64,000 nt of DNA from Clostridium_AD sp050717545 (GCF_050717545.1 NZ_JBOITN010000041.1:1-64000); one strand, 5' to 3'; positions 18,685 through 27,644 are shown, counted from the first letter of the stretch. A program made the numbers and translations. Notes: generated from the sequence alone by a model not told the origin.

Positions 18685-18851
18685 ATTATAATATATATTT
18701 TATTATACCTTATTAATAATTTATATTTAATTAAGTAGCTTATAATTAAATTCTTAAATAAAGCTGTAGTTTTTTGAAATAAGAATAAAACAGAAAATTG
18801 TAGTAGTTGCAACTAATTGTCCAGCTAGTTCATCATTTGATTTAACCTTTT
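18685..18851 (-). pseudogene. Duplicate of the 3' end of the AEC permease gene
   Basis: About 165 bases match 20169-20345, covering the last 30 or so codons of the permease gene (SNDELAGQLVATTTI...) and its downstream region. This copy lacks an 18-base piece in frame and has several substitutions. The rest of 18555-18961 shows no gene I can support. The repeats are in the same orientation and bracket the protease gene and a small gene. Confidence 0.75.
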
Positions 18852-18961
18852 CCAAATTAGCTTATGCAGTGGTTAACCTATTTTGCTTCAAATTCTTTAA
18901 ACCTTTCACTAAGTAAATTTTTAAGGTTCGTTATTATTTATATAAATAATTTTTATTATAT

Positions 18962-19765
18962 TTAAATCCTTATATCCTTCTTACGATTATATTCTATGAC
19001 TAAAATTAAGGATACTATTAGCTCAATGAGAAACACTACACTTACTTTCCAGTTTAAATTTAGCTGCAATGCTCCATTATTACCAGTATATAAAGCTAAT
19101 CCAATACAATCATTAAACCATGCATGACTTATTACACAAAGAAATATGTTCTTTGTATATTTATAAAGAGTTGTATAGCTGACAGTTAAAACCATTCCAG
19201 ATAATAAATATAATACAAATGGGAATCCACTTTGCACTGTACCTTTCATTAGCCATAATGGTAAATGCCATATGCTCCATATAACTCCCACAATAAGAAC
19301 AGAGGGTAAATAATTAAATACCTTTTCTAATTTAGGTTGAAGAATTCCTCGCCAACCCAGTTCCTCAAGTCCTCCTAAAGGTATAATAAGTGGTAAATTA
19401 ATAAATAGATTGAGCATTGAAATAGGCTTCTTAATTTCAAAGGCGAACCAAATCATAAAGAAACGCCAAATGAAATATAATCCAAATATCAACCAACTTT
19501 TTATATTTATTTTACTACCAAAAACGAATTTAACAAAGGACCTTTCATCAAACTCTTCATTAAACTGTCGATAAATAATATAAGAACTAATGGCTGGTCC
19601 CAAACCTCCAATTATGTAAGGTATCCAACTTAAGGATTCACCATACCAAAGAACATTAAAATAATTATTTCCTATTATAATAATTGACCAACACGCCCAT
19701 GTTATAGAAAAAGTGTAAAGTAGAAAAAGTCCAATTAGCTTTAGCGATTGCTTCTGTTTTTTCAT
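18962..19765 (-). CDS. CPBP (Abi/CAAX-like) intramembrane protease
   Basis: Membrane glutamic protease of 267 residues. Motif 1 is GGLEELGWRG with Glu134, Glu135 and Arg139; motif 2 is IWHLPLW with His167; motif 3 is SHAWFND with a His near 214. About eight hydrophobic segments. Family members process prenylated or small peptides, and some protect against bacteriocins; nothing nearby shows a peptide substrate. It lies inside the duplicated permease segment, so it may have been brought in by that rearrangement. Confidence 0.88.
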   Translation of the reverse strand: MKKQKQSLKLIGLFLLYTFSITWACWSIIIIGNNYFNVLWYGESLSWIPYIIGGLGPAISSYIIYRQFNEEFDERSFVKFVFGSKINIKSWLIFGLYFIWRFFMIWFAFEIKKPISMLNLFINLPLIIPLGGLEELGWRGILQPKLEKVFNYLPSVLIVGVIWSIWHLPLWLMKGTVQSGFPFVLYLLSGMVLTVSYTTLYKYTKNIFLCVISHAWFNDCIGLALYTGNNGALQLNLNWKVSVVFLIELIVSLILVIEYNRKKDIRI

Positions 19766-19967
19766 ATTTTCATCCTCCCTTAACTCTATGACGGTTTCTC
19801 ATATTTATCTAATTTTTTCTACCTATTTTTTAGCAAGTATGTCATCCACAACGTTTTACGCAAACTGTTTCCTATACACTGAAAAAGAAGCCTTCCAGCT
19901 TCTAATTGTCAATAGTATGATAACTTAGTTTTGCGAAATAAATGATACTTATAACTTAATTACTTTA

Positions 19968-20150
19968 TTATTTTTTATAAATTTTTAATGCATCAAAAGT
20001 ATTGTTTTCTTGGAATATAAATGTAGCTCCATAACCATCCCTTCCTATTACATTCTCATTGCCTTCTTTAAGTACAATGTTATTATTCTCATCGGTATAC
20101 CCTAACTTAAAATCATCTAATAAAATTAATAATTTCTGTTTATCTGTCAT
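19968..20150 (-). CDS. Small uncharacterised protein (60 residues)
   Basis: Starts MTDKQKLLILLDDFKLGYT and ends FDALKIYKK. GAGGGG lies about nine bases before the ATG, and the composition is that of a real soluble protein (balanced acidic and basic residues, hydrophobic core positions). Not recognised. It is just downstream of the permease gene end on the same strand and within the duplicated bracket. Confidence 0.55.
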   Translation of the reverse strand: MTDKQKLLILLDDFKLGYTDENNNIVLKEGNENVIGRDGYGATFIFQENNTFDALKIYKK

Positions 20151-20238
20151 CTTCTACACCCCTCGTACAATTATAATATATATTCTATTATACCTTATTG
20201 ATAATTGATATTCAATTAAGTAGCTTACAATTAAATGC

Positions 20239-21189
20239 TTAAATAAATCTATAGCTTTTTAAAATAAGAATAAAGCAGAAAATTGTAAATGATGATAAAA
20301 TTGTAGTAGTTGCAACTAATTGTCCAGCTAGTTCATCATTTGATTTCACATTTTGTGCCATGACATAGCTTGCTACCGCTATTGGTGATGCAAATATGGA
20401 AAGCAAAACTCCAAGTTCAAACTGTCTGAACCCAATCAAAATCGCTGATAAAATAATAATTCCGGGTATAATAATTAACTTAAATATGGAAACCCAAGCA
20501 ATATATTTAATGTTTTTTAGAGCATCACCAACAACAAAATCTCCTCCCAATATTATAAGTGCAAAAGGAGTTGCTATCTTTGAAATGTCTAAAACAGTTT
20601 TTTCAATGACATTGGGAAGTTTTATCCCTGTAGCTGCCATTATTATTCCTATAACGCAAGAAATAATTAACGGGTTTTTAACTACATCCATAAGAGTTTT
20701 TTGTATTGACCTTGGTTCATTGTTTCCTTTGTTTGCATATTCTGCCAGAACTACAACAGCTAAAAAATTATATAGTGGAACTACAAAGACAGCAAGCATA
20801 GAAGTTATTCCCATATCGGCTTGTCCAAATAAATTCATACACACCGGCACTCCAAACAATATATAATTGCTCCTGAAAAGTGCCTGGATAAGCACGCCTC
20901 TATTTCTATTTTGCTTTTCAATTCTTGGAATAATTAAGGTTAGTAAAATAAAGGTTATTAGAATAGAAGATACTACAAAAAGAATAAGTCTTAGATTAAA
21001 AGTGCTTTGTATATCGCCTAAATAAATATTATTAAACAGCATCAAGGGTAAAAAAAGCTTAAAAATTAATTTATTTGCTGTTTTAAAAAAGCTCTCATCA
21101 CAAACCTTGAAATGTTTTAGTCCCCACCCCACACCCATCATTATTAGAAGTGGTAAAACTACGTTAAGTGAAAAAATAAAATTTTGCAT
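20239..21189 (-). CDS. Auxin efflux carrier (AEC) family permease
   Basis: A 316-residue membrane protein with ten predicted helices in two sets of five. LLIMMGVGWGLKHF, RSNYILFGVPVCMNLFG and SPIAVASYVMAQN are typical of the AEC/malate permease family, whose bacterial members move dicarboxylates, malonate or similar acids. Substrate not deducible. It diverges from the guanidine riboswitch. A damaged copy of its 3' end is at 18685. Confidence 0.88.
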   Translation of the reverse strand: MQNFIFSLNVVLPLLIMMGVGWGLKHFKVCDESFFKTANKLIFKLFLPLMLFNNIYLGDIQSTFNLRLILFVVSSILITFILLTLIIPRIEKQNRNRGVLIQALFRSNYILFGVPVCMNLFGQADMGITSMLAVFVVPLYNFLAVVVLAEYANKGNNEPRSIQKTLMDVVKNPLIISCVIGIIMAATGIKLPNVIEKTVLDISKIATPFALIILGGDFVVGDALKNIKYIAWVSIFKLIIIPGIIILSAILIGFRQFELGVLLSIFASPIAVASYVMAQNVKSNDELAGQLVATTTILSSFTIFCFILILKSYRFI

Positions 21190-21345
21190 CTTTACTCCCT
21201 TTTGAAATTATTTTATGCTAATGATTATCTTATCTATGTTATTATTAGAATAAACAATTGCTTCAACTACTAAATAACATTTCATATTTTTCTTGATTTC
21301 TAAGTTATTATATCATAAAACTTACAAAATAAATAAAAATGGATA

Positions 21346-21374
21346 TTGACAATGTTAATAATTTTTGTTATTAT
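21346..21374 (+). promoter_or_regulatory. Promoter of the guanidine riboswitch transcript
   Basis: TTGACA (21346-21351), 17-base spacer, TATTAT (21369-21374), about 35 bases before the riboswitch aptamer. Confidence 0.75.
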
Positions 21375-21407
21375 TTAAAAAACAAAATATATGTAATTTA
21401 AAGTTTT

Positions 21408-21528
21408 ATAGGGTTCCGCAGTTTTAAATTAATAACTGGTCTGGTCCAAGATAAAACGCACAGTTTAGCTGTGTTCACGGAAGGATAAAAGCCTGGGAGA
21501 TATTCAATAATATCGTCCTTGGCTTTTT
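21408..21528 (+). promoter_or_regulatory. Guanidine-I (ykkC) riboswitch
   Basis: The conserved blocks occur in order: AGGGTTCCGCA, CTGGTCTGGTCCAAGA, a variable hairpin (CACAGTTTAGCTGTG), ACGGAAGGATAAAAGCCTGGGAGA. The 3' part GCCTGGGAGATATTC pairs partly with ATATCGTCCTTGGC to form a terminator ending in T6 at about 21523-21528. Guanidinium binding would stop terminator formation and turn on the exporter gene downstream, as known for this class. Confidence 0.95.
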
Positions 21529-21652
21529 TATTTTGAATATTATTAAGAGGGTATTTATGTAAATATAAAATATACTACTTTTAAAAAAGACAAACGATTT
21601 ATTAAGTATTAATTGGCATTTAAAGTTTTCAATACGATGAGGAGTGATAATT

Positions 21653-21973
21653 ATGAAATGGTTGTTTTTAGTTATAGCAGGGATTTTTGAAGTGTTTTGG
21701 GCTATAGGTTTGAAATATTCACAAGGCTTCGCAAAACCTATATGGAGTGTATTTACTGTATTCGGAATGATAGCAAGTTTCTATTTTCTATCATTAGCCT
21801 TGAAAAGCCTTCCATTAGGAACTGCATATGCAATTTGGACAGGAATTGGTACGGTTGGTACTGTAATTTTAGGAATAGTATTATTCAAAGAACCTATGGA
21901 TGCAATGCGATTAATTTGTATTGGATTTATAATAATAGGAATTGTGGGATTGAAAATTGTATCCCCTAATTAA
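21653..21973 (+). CDS. gdx: Gdx guanidinium exporter (SMR family)
   Basis: Small multidrug-resistance-type four-helix protein of 106 residues exchanging guanidinium for protons as a dimer. Glu13 and Trp16 in IFEVFWAIGLKYSQG are the substrate-binding residues of the Gdx (former SugE) subtype; GTAYAIWTGIGTVG is the helix 3 signature. The ATG at 21653 sits eight bases after GAGGAG, a better start than GTG at 21644. The riboswitch upstream supports guanidine as true substrate rather than general quaternary amines. Confidence 0.95.
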   Translation: MKWLFLVIAGIFEVFWAIGLKYSQGFAKPIWSVFTVFGMIASFYFLSLALKSLPLGTAYAIWTGIGTVGTVILGIVLFKEPMDAMRLICIGFIIIGIVGLKIVSPN

Positions 21974-22300
21974 ATCATCTACTGATAGATAGTGATAAAG
22001 TAACACTGGCAACAAGTCTTGCCGTCCTGAAAGAAGTCCAGCAAAGTCATTTCACTTAGTCCCTCAGGTAATGGCATTATTGCAGCTAGCGTATGAGTAG
22101 GAGACCTCCAATAATTATACTAACTTTAAGCGGAACACCAAGTCAACTTCTTCATGTATTCTAATTAATTGACCCGCTTTTTCTAAATGGAGAATACATT
22201 CTTCCAAACTATGATACATTCTTTTTCACACTTCATTTTTTATAATATTCATGCCATTTAAATAAGCTGATCAAAATAGTTTAACATCGCCTCATCTAGT
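21974..22300. other. Gene-free stretch, possible debris
   Basis: No gene with start and ribosome binding site is seen. On the minus strand a 40-odd codon open stretch (PTHTLAAIMPLPEGLSEM...) lacks a start and is preceded by a stop, which could be a remnant. No hairpin terminator for gdx is evident. Confidence 0.4.
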
Positions 22301-22708
22301 TCATAGAATTTTCAATTCAAATTCCTTATTGCAACAGGGACATTTAACTGTATGCTTACCCCTCCTTTTCGGCAAACGAAGTACTTTCTTACAATATGGG
22401 CATTTACGAAAACGATGTGTTTTAATTTCTTTAATTTTACGAATTTCCAAAGACCCTTTTGCACGAGCAGGTTTCCAAATCTTCATAAACTTCTCATTTT
22501 CCAAACGCCTTTTGTAAATATTTCGAGATAATGTTCTGAAAATAATAACAATCAGAAAAACATACATTAAAATGCTAATAATAGCAGACTTGATAAAAAC
22601 ATTAGCAACTATCAAAACAAAATATGCTACAATCAACGCATTGTACAGTTGATCTATACCATATCTCCCATACATAAACTGTGCTACCTTACTTTTAAAC
22701 TTTCCCAT
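22301..22708 (-). CDS. Membrane protein with C-terminal zinc ribbon (Hsp70 module)
   Basis: A 135-residue protein: two hydrophobic segments (about 22-40 and 43-60), a basic linker, and a CPYC...CPCC zinc ribbon at the end (KCPYCKKVLRLPKRRG then KCPCCNKEFEL). Function not known. I chose ATG 22708 (MGKFKSKVAQ) because GAGGAGTGAGTAAA lies before it. It follows the J-domain gene by 32 bases and is the last gene of the dnaK-like operon, so it may anchor the chaperone set at the membrane. Confidence 0.8.
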   Translation of the reverse strand: MGKFKSKVAQFMYGRYGIDQLYNALIVAYFVLIVANVFIKSAIISILMYVFLIVIIFRTLSRNIYKRRLENEKFMKIWKPARAKGSLEIRKIKEIKTHRFRKCPYCKKVLRLPKRRGKHTVKCPCCNKEFELKIL

Positions 22709-22740
22709 TTTACTCACTCCTCTTCTTAATACTTTAGGCC

Positions 22741-23406
22741 TTAGCACCCACAAAACATTTTCGCAAAACAAATACCTAAACATATCTTATTTAAACTAAT
22801 TGTCGGCGTGCCGTAGTCCTGGCTCCGCTGCTGATAGACACGACCACCGCTTTGTATTTGGTTTAATATCCTTTGATATTCAAAATTATCCGGCTCCATT
22901 TGTACTGCTGTTTTTGCGTGATTTAATGATGTTATTTGGTTGCCCAAACCTGAATTTACAAGTGCACTGTAATAGTACCACTGTGCACTCCTACTTGTGA
23001 TACTTTCCAGTACATTAAGTGCCTCATCATAATATCCTGCATTCAAATAGCTATTTACCGAATCGAACTCGGAATATTCACGTTTTTGCTGCTGACCTCC
23101 ACCAAAAGGTCCAAAGTCTCCAAAAGGATTGAACCCATCAAATGGATTATCTCGTCCATAAGAACTGTTTCCATTGCCGTATGGATTTTGGTTACTGTTT
23201 CCTCCTCCATTACTATTTGGGTTAGTTTTTCCATTTTTTATCTGTTCATAAGCAGCATTAATTTCGCCCATTTTTTTTGTGGTATCTTCACCACCTTGAT
23301 TCAAGTCTGGATGGTATTTTTTTGCAAGTTTTCTATAAGCTTTAGTAATTTCTTCCTTGGAATCAGTTGAAGAAACACCAAGAACTTCATAAGGATCTGA
23401 TATCAT
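22741..23406 (-). CDS. J-domain co-chaperone with TPR-like region
   Basis: The J domain occupies residues 1-65 with HPD at 32-34 (KYHPDLNQGG). A Gly/Asn-rich linker (about 65-105) leads to a helical repeat, NSYLNAGYYDEALNVLES and AQWYYYSALVNSGLGNQ, which looks like one or two TPR units. It lacks the DnaJ zinc centre and C-terminal substrate domains, and ends in a Cys-rich CLGICFAKMFCGC. Its ATG overlaps the stop codon of the DUF5685 gene by one base (TAATG), implying coupled translation. Expected to stimulate the ATPase of the Hsp70 encoded upstream. Confidence 0.88.
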   Translation of the reverse strand: MISDPYEVLGVSSTDSKEEITKAYRKLAKKYHPDLNQGGEDTTKKMGEINAAYEQIKNGKTNPNSNGGGNSNQNPYGNGNSSYGRDNPFDGFNPFGDFGPFGGGQQQKREYSEFDSVNSYLNAGYYDEALNVLESITSRSAQWYYYSALVNSGLGNQITSLNHAKTAVQMEPDNFEYQRILNQIQSGGRVYQQRSQDYGTPTISLNKICLGICFAKMFCGC

Positions 23407-24224
23407 TATTTGTGTTCCTCCTTTGTCTTCTTTTTTTCTGCTTCATACTTTGTCCAAACACCCGAATAAAGGATATTTTCAATCAGTTCTTTATCTTCAT
23501 TAATAGGAAGCTGTTTATAATTTTCAATGCAGTCAGCCAAAAGCAGATTTAAAATATCATAGAAATCTGCAGATGATGACATAAAGAGCGGATTATAGTG
23601 CTCATTTTTTATATCAGACTTTAAATCCACACAAGCATCCATTATATAAATGAACTTACCTAGCGATGCTCCAAATGTTCGTAATTTCTTCGCGTATTCA
23701 TCTTCCCTTAAAACGAAAATTTCACCCATTAGTTTTCCAAAGCAATTTGCTGGAATATCTGGATTCAATTCTCCTGATTTTTCAATTTTACAAAGCTCAT
23801 CAAGACACTTGCTAATTGCAGTACATTGATTTGGATATTGTGTTTCAATGCGATTACATTCCCGCTTAAACAGTTTTGCCGCGCTAATTGACAGTATCTT
23901 TCTATCATCTTGCCAATCGTCAATCAACTTGTAATAGGCAAGTATAACATTCATGTCAGCAGCATAACTTGTGATTTCATTATACCAATATTCGTGTGGC
24001 TTCAAAGGATGAATGATGCACCGCTCAGTTAGCACTTCTATCTCAGTCTTATAAAGTGCAGAAAGAAACAAGACAAGAAAAGTCATATCATAAGTAAGGG
24101 TGAAACGGCTTATTATTCCGTGACGGGTTCCCAGCGACTTACATAACCCACAATAGCATGCTTTATATTGCTTATTCTCTTCCAGTGTTAACTTATCCGC
24201 ATTTACCACAACATATCCAAACAT
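23406..24224 (-). CDS. DUF5685 family protein (Hsp70 module)
   Basis: A 272-residue protein recognised as the DUF5685 type: MFGYVVVNADKLTLEENKQY followed by Cys23, Cys25 and Cys28 in ACYCGLCKSLG, then a helical body resembling an all-alpha prenyl-synthase-like core (NVILAYYKLIDDWQDDRK with acidic DDWQDD). Function unknown. AAGGCGGG eight bases before the ATG at 24224 supports this start. Sits 40 bases after the dnaK-like gene and overlaps the J-domain gene. Confidence 0.8.
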   Translation of the reverse strand: MFGYVVVNADKLTLEENKQYKACYCGLCKSLGTRHGIISRFTLTYDMTFLVLFLSALYKTEIEVLTERCIIHPLKPHEYWYNEITSYAADMNVILAYYKLIDDWQDDRKILSISAAKLFKRECNRIETQYPNQCTAISKCLDELCKIEKSGELNPDIPANCFGKLMGEIFVLREDEYAKKLRTFGASLGKFIYIMDACVDLKSDIKNEHYNPLFMSSSADFYDILNLLLADCIENYKQLPINEDKELIENILYSGVWTKYEAEKKKTKEEHK

Positions 24225-24264
24225 ACTATTCACCCGCCTTATTTATATTCTTAACCTGCAACTG

Positions 24265-26052
24265 TTACTTTTCATTTTCTTCATTTTCTTGAATATCTTC
24301 ATTATTTTCATTACTATTTGTAGTATCTGAAATATCATCATGCGTAACTTTTTGCTCCATTGTTTCTAACACCTTAGATAACTCATTGCAATCCTCAACC
24401 ATCTGTGACTTATCTTTACCCTTTAATGATTTTTTGGTAGATTTAATAGCATCTTTTAGCACAACACTGTCACTTTTATCAAGCTTTTTCATAACTTTCA
24501 CTGCTTGATAAATGAGCTGTTCCCCATGATCCTTTATGTTAACTTCTTCTTTGTTTTTTGCGTCGTCTGCAGCGAACTTCTCTGAATCACGAATAGCTTG
24601 ATCAATTTCCTGCTGGCTAAGGTTTGACGAAGAAGTAATATTAATGTTTTGTTCTTTGCCAGTTCCCAAGTCTTTTGCAGATACATTGACAATGCCATTT
24701 GCATCAATACTGAATGTTACCTCAATCTGTGGAACACCTCTTGGCGCACGACGAATACCACTTAGTTTAAATTTACCTAATGTTTTATTGTGAGACGCCA
24801 TTTCACGTTCACCCTGCAAAACATGAATCTCCACAGATGTTTGAAAACTGCCGGATGTAGTGAAAATTTGACTCTTTTTTATTGGAAGCGTTGTGTTACG
24901 GTCAATAATTTTAGAAAAAACTCTTCCCATAGTTTCAATTCCTAGTGAAAGCGGTGTTACATCCAAAAGCAACAAGCCTTTCACTACACCTACAAGAACT
25001 CCAGCCTGAAGTGCAGCACCCATTGCAACACATTCATCAGGATTAATACCCTTAAATGGCTCTTTTCCTATGAATTTTTTTACTGCCTCATGTACCGCAG
25101 GAATACGACTGGATCCTCCCACAAGTAAAACCTTGCTGATATCAGAACTACTAAGACCAGAATCCAGCATTGCCTGTTTCACTGGCTGTATTGTAGCATC
25201 CACAAGCTGAGCTGTGAGTTCATCAAACTTTGCCCTTGTCAATGTAATATTCATATGTAATGGACCTGACTTCCCTGAAGTAATAAATGGAAGATTTACC
25301 ACAGTTGATGTTACACCACTGAGTTCAATTTTTGCTATTTCTGCAGCTTCTTTAACGCGTTGCATCGCAGTAGCATCCTTTGTAAGATTAATGTGATTTT
25401 CCCTCTTAAATTCATGTGCAAGATAATCAACTACGCATTTGTCAAAATCATCACCGCCTAGGCGATTATTTCCTGCTGTAGCCATCACTTCAATAACTCC
25501 ATTGTTGATGTCGAGAATGGACACATCAAATGTTCCTCCTCCTAAATCGTACACCATAACCTTTTGTGGTGTTTCTTTATCTACACCGTAAGCAACCGCA
25601 GCAGCAGTTGGCTCGTTAATTATTCGCTGTACATTTAACCCTGAAATCTTTCCCGCATCTTTGGTTGCTTGCCTTTGTGCATCAGTAAAGTATGCAGGTA
25701 CGGTAATCACGGCGTCACTTACAATTTCGCCCAGATAACTTTCTGCATCTGTTTTCAGTTTTTGTAAAATCATTGCGGAAAGTTCTTGTGGTGAATATTT
25801 CTTACCATCAATATTAACTCTGTAGTCACTTCCCATTTCACGTTTAATGGAACTTATTGTACGTTCATGATTGGTAACTATCTGATGCTTTGCAGGCTCA
25901 CCTATCAAACGTTCACCTGTTTTAGAAAATGCAACTATGGATGGAGTTGTACGGCCACCCTCTGCATTATGAATTATAACGGCCTCCCCGCCTTCCATTA
26001 CAGACACACATGAATTTGTTGTACCTAAATCAATACCTATTACTTTAGACAT
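24265..26052 (-). CDS. Accessory Hsp70 (DnaK-like) chaperone
   Basis: ATP-dependent chaperone, 595 residues. IGIDLGTTNSCVSV starts the nucleotide-binding domain, VYDLGGGTFDVSIL and LLVGGSSRIPAVHEAV are the other Hsp70 signatures, and the substrate domain (PLSLGIETMGRVFSKII) is complete. The acidic tail NSNENNEDIQENEENEK ends without the EEVD-like box. There is no grpE or hrcA beside it and no CIRCE element upstream, so this is probably not the housekeeping dnaK. It leads an operon with DUF5685, J-domain and zinc-ribbon membrane genes. Confidence 0.92.
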   Translation of the reverse strand: MSKVIGIDLGTTNSCVSVMEGGEAVIIHNAEGGRTTPSIVAFSKTGERLIGEPAKHQIVTNHERTISSIKREMGSDYRVNIDGKKYSPQELSAMILQKLKTDAESYLGEIVSDAVITVPAYFTDAQRQATKDAGKISGLNVQRIINEPTAAAVAYGVDKETPQKVMVYDLGGGTFDVSILDINNGVIEVMATAGNNRLGGDDFDKCVVDYLAHEFKRENHINLTKDATAMQRVKEAAEIAKIELSGVTSTVVNLPFITSGKSGPLHMNITLTRAKFDELTAQLVDATIQPVKQAMLDSGLSSSDISKVLLVGGSSRIPAVHEAVKKFIGKEPFKGINPDECVAMGAALQAGVLVGVVKGLLLLDVTPLSLGIETMGRVFSKIIDRNTTLPIKKSQIFTTSGSFQTSVEIHVLQGEREMASHNKTLGKFKLSGIRRAPRGVPQIEVTFSIDANGIVNVSAKDLGTGKEQNINITSSSNLSQQEIDQAIRDSEKFAADDAKNKEEVNIKDHGEQLIYQAVKVMKKLDKSDSVVLKDAIKSTKKSLKGKDKSQMVEDCNELSKVLETMEQKVTHDDISDTTNSNENNEDIQENEENEK

Positions 26053-26202
26053 AATATTATCTCCTTTATATAAAAAAATATTCCTTTCTCATTGCTTATG
26101 TTTTCTCTAATTTTTATATTAATTAGTAACTTTAAAATAATGTAATTCACTTCCTATTATATCAGAGACGAACCCAACAATACATGTTTCAATATGTTTC
26201 TT

Positions 26203-27363
26203 TTATAATAAACTCTTCTTAAACTCTTTTCTTATACTAGAAAGCAAATTGGCATCTGTAATAACATCGTACCCAGTGCAGGCAAGCGCAGCTGCACCTA
26301 TAAGTAAAGCATCATGTGCCTCACTTGTTATTGTTGCTTTGGCCATTTCCACTGTATGTAGGTTTAATTTGGGATTTCCTATTCCAATCAATGGATGAAT
26401 TGCTGGTACAACGTAACTTACATTTCCCATATCTAGTGATCCAATATTTTCTGATGGATTTATATCGGATATCCCACACATTCTCAAGTTTTCATTAAAT
26501 GCCTCTGATAAATTATTATTAGTATTCATATCATCAAAAGATGGTTCAAATAATCTTATTTCCACACTCGCCCCAGTCATAAGTGCAGCCCCACGCGCAA
26601 TATTTTTCACCTTTTGAATTATTTCCTTGAGATAGGATTTTTTCTGCGCCCTTACATAAAATTTTGCAACAGCTTTTTCTGGTACTATATTGGGAGCTAC
26701 ACCACCTTCACATATAATCCCATGTATTTTTACATCTGAAGTAACATGTTGTCTCAATGCATTTATCCCATTAAACATTAATATTACTGCGTCAAGCGCA
26801 TTAATTCCATTTTCAGGACTGTTTGCTGCATGACTCGCCTTACCTGCAAAATTAAATTCAAGTGCTTCTAGCGCCAATGATTGACCACTTTCGCAAGTTT
26901 TACCATAAGGATGCATCATCATAGCAACATCAACATTATCAAATACTCCTTGCGACGCCATTCCAACTTTCGCACCACATGTTTCCTCTGCCGGAGTTCC
27001 ATATACCTCTATTTTGCCACCAACTCGCCCTATTACTTTACTTAAGGCAACCGCTGCTCCAGCGCTAATTGTTCCTATCATATCATGCCCACACCCATGC
27101 CCTATTACGGGTAATGAATCATATTCACATAAAAATGCAATAGTTGGACCTTTTATGTTACTATCATATACAGCTTTGAACGCAGTTTCGATATTTGCTA
27201 TGTTAATATCTACTTTAAAAGAATGTTCAGCAAGAAAAGATGTTAATTTATCAACAGCCTTAAATTCCTCACTACCCAATTCAGGGTTGTAATATATGTA
27301 ATCATTAATTTCCCATAGTTTTTCTTTTATGTTTTCAATTTCATCCATTATTTTATTTTTCAT
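26203..27363 (-). CDS. M20 family amidohydrolase/peptidase
   Basis: Cytoplasmic dinuclear zinc hydrolase of 386 residues in the aminoacylase/AbgB-like branch. LCEYDSLPVIGHGCGHDMIG carries the His and Asp ligands, YGTPAEETCGAK the catalytic Glu pair, MMHPYGKT and NIVPEKAVAKFYVRA follow. Members cleave N-acyl or dipeptide bonds; the exact substrate cannot be read. Single gene; the dnaK-like operon starts 150 bases downstream on the same strand. Confidence 0.87.
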   Translation of the reverse strand: MKNKIMDEIENIKEKLWEINDYIYYNPELGSEEFKAVDKLTSFLAEHSFKVDINIANIETAFKAVYDSNIKGPTIAFLCEYDSLPVIGHGCGHDMIGTISAGAAVALSKVIGRVGGKIEVYGTPAEETCGAKVGMASQGVFDNVDVAMMMHPYGKTCESGQSLALEALEFNFAGKASHAANSPENGINALDAVILMFNGINALRQHVTSDVKIHGIICEGGVAPNIVPEKAVAKFYVRAQKKSYLKEIIQKVKNIARGAALMTGASVEIRLFEPSFDDMNTNNNLSEAFNENLRMCGISDINPSENIGSLDMGNVSYVVPAIHPLIGIGNPKLNLHTVEMAKATITSEAHDALLIGAAALACTGYDVITDANLLSSIRKEFKKSLL

Positions 27364-27461
27364 CTTGTTATACCCCTTCTTTATTCACTTATTAAGCAAC
27401 TTTAATAAAATATAATAATTATACATCTCTTAGTGCTTTTTATCAAATATTAACTGAGTAA

Positions 27462-27501
27462 AATGTGGCAGACAAAGCATCTCTGCTTTATCTGCCACAT
27501 T
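27462..27501. terminator. Hairpin after the GH13 genes
   Basis: A 15-bp stem, GTGGCAGACAAAGCA with TGCTTTATCTGCCAC (one mismatch or wobble), just past the stop codon of the GH13 remnant. T-rich sequence follows on both strands. Confidence 0.7.
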
Positions 27502-27505
27502 CAAT

Positions 27506-27644
27506 TTATTTTATAATATATACTCTTGCTTCATAAGGTCTTAACATTATGCTATCAAGATTATGAGGATCTCCATTTGTAAAGCCTGCATTTTCTGATG
27601 AATCCCATTGCATTGGAGTTCTTGCATTATCCCTTCCTACTATA
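27506..27644 (-). pseudogene. Remnant of a GH13 alpha-glucosidase 3' end
   Basis: The minus strand reads RDNARTPMQWDSSENAGFT, the hallmark of oligo-1,6-glucosidases, then jumps to LDSIMLRPYEARVYIIK and a stop. In intact enzymes well over 50 residues lie between these parts, so an internal deletion has occurred; the N-terminal three quarters are missing. It directly abuts the stop codon of the GH13 gene at 27640. Confidence 0.8.

Noticed and set aside
18630..18812. 60-codon minus-strand reading frame
   Set aside because: It runs through the duplicated permease tail in a different frame, lacks a ribosome binding site and has low-complexity composition.
18962..20150. CPBP protease plus 60-residue gene as a bacteriocin-immunity pair
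   Set aside because: The small protein has no leader, double-Gly motif or amphipathic toxin character, and no export gene is nearby.
21974..22300. Start-less minus-strand frame as a small gene
   Set aside because: It is preceded by a stop, has no start codon or ribosome binding site, and no family I can name.
26053..26202. CIRCE element before the dnaK-like gene
   Set aside because: No TTAGCACTC-N9-GAGTGCTAA inverted repeat in either orientation.
27462..27501. Hairpin as an insertion-sequence end
   Set aside because: No second copy, transposase or target duplication; its place after stop codons fits a terminator.
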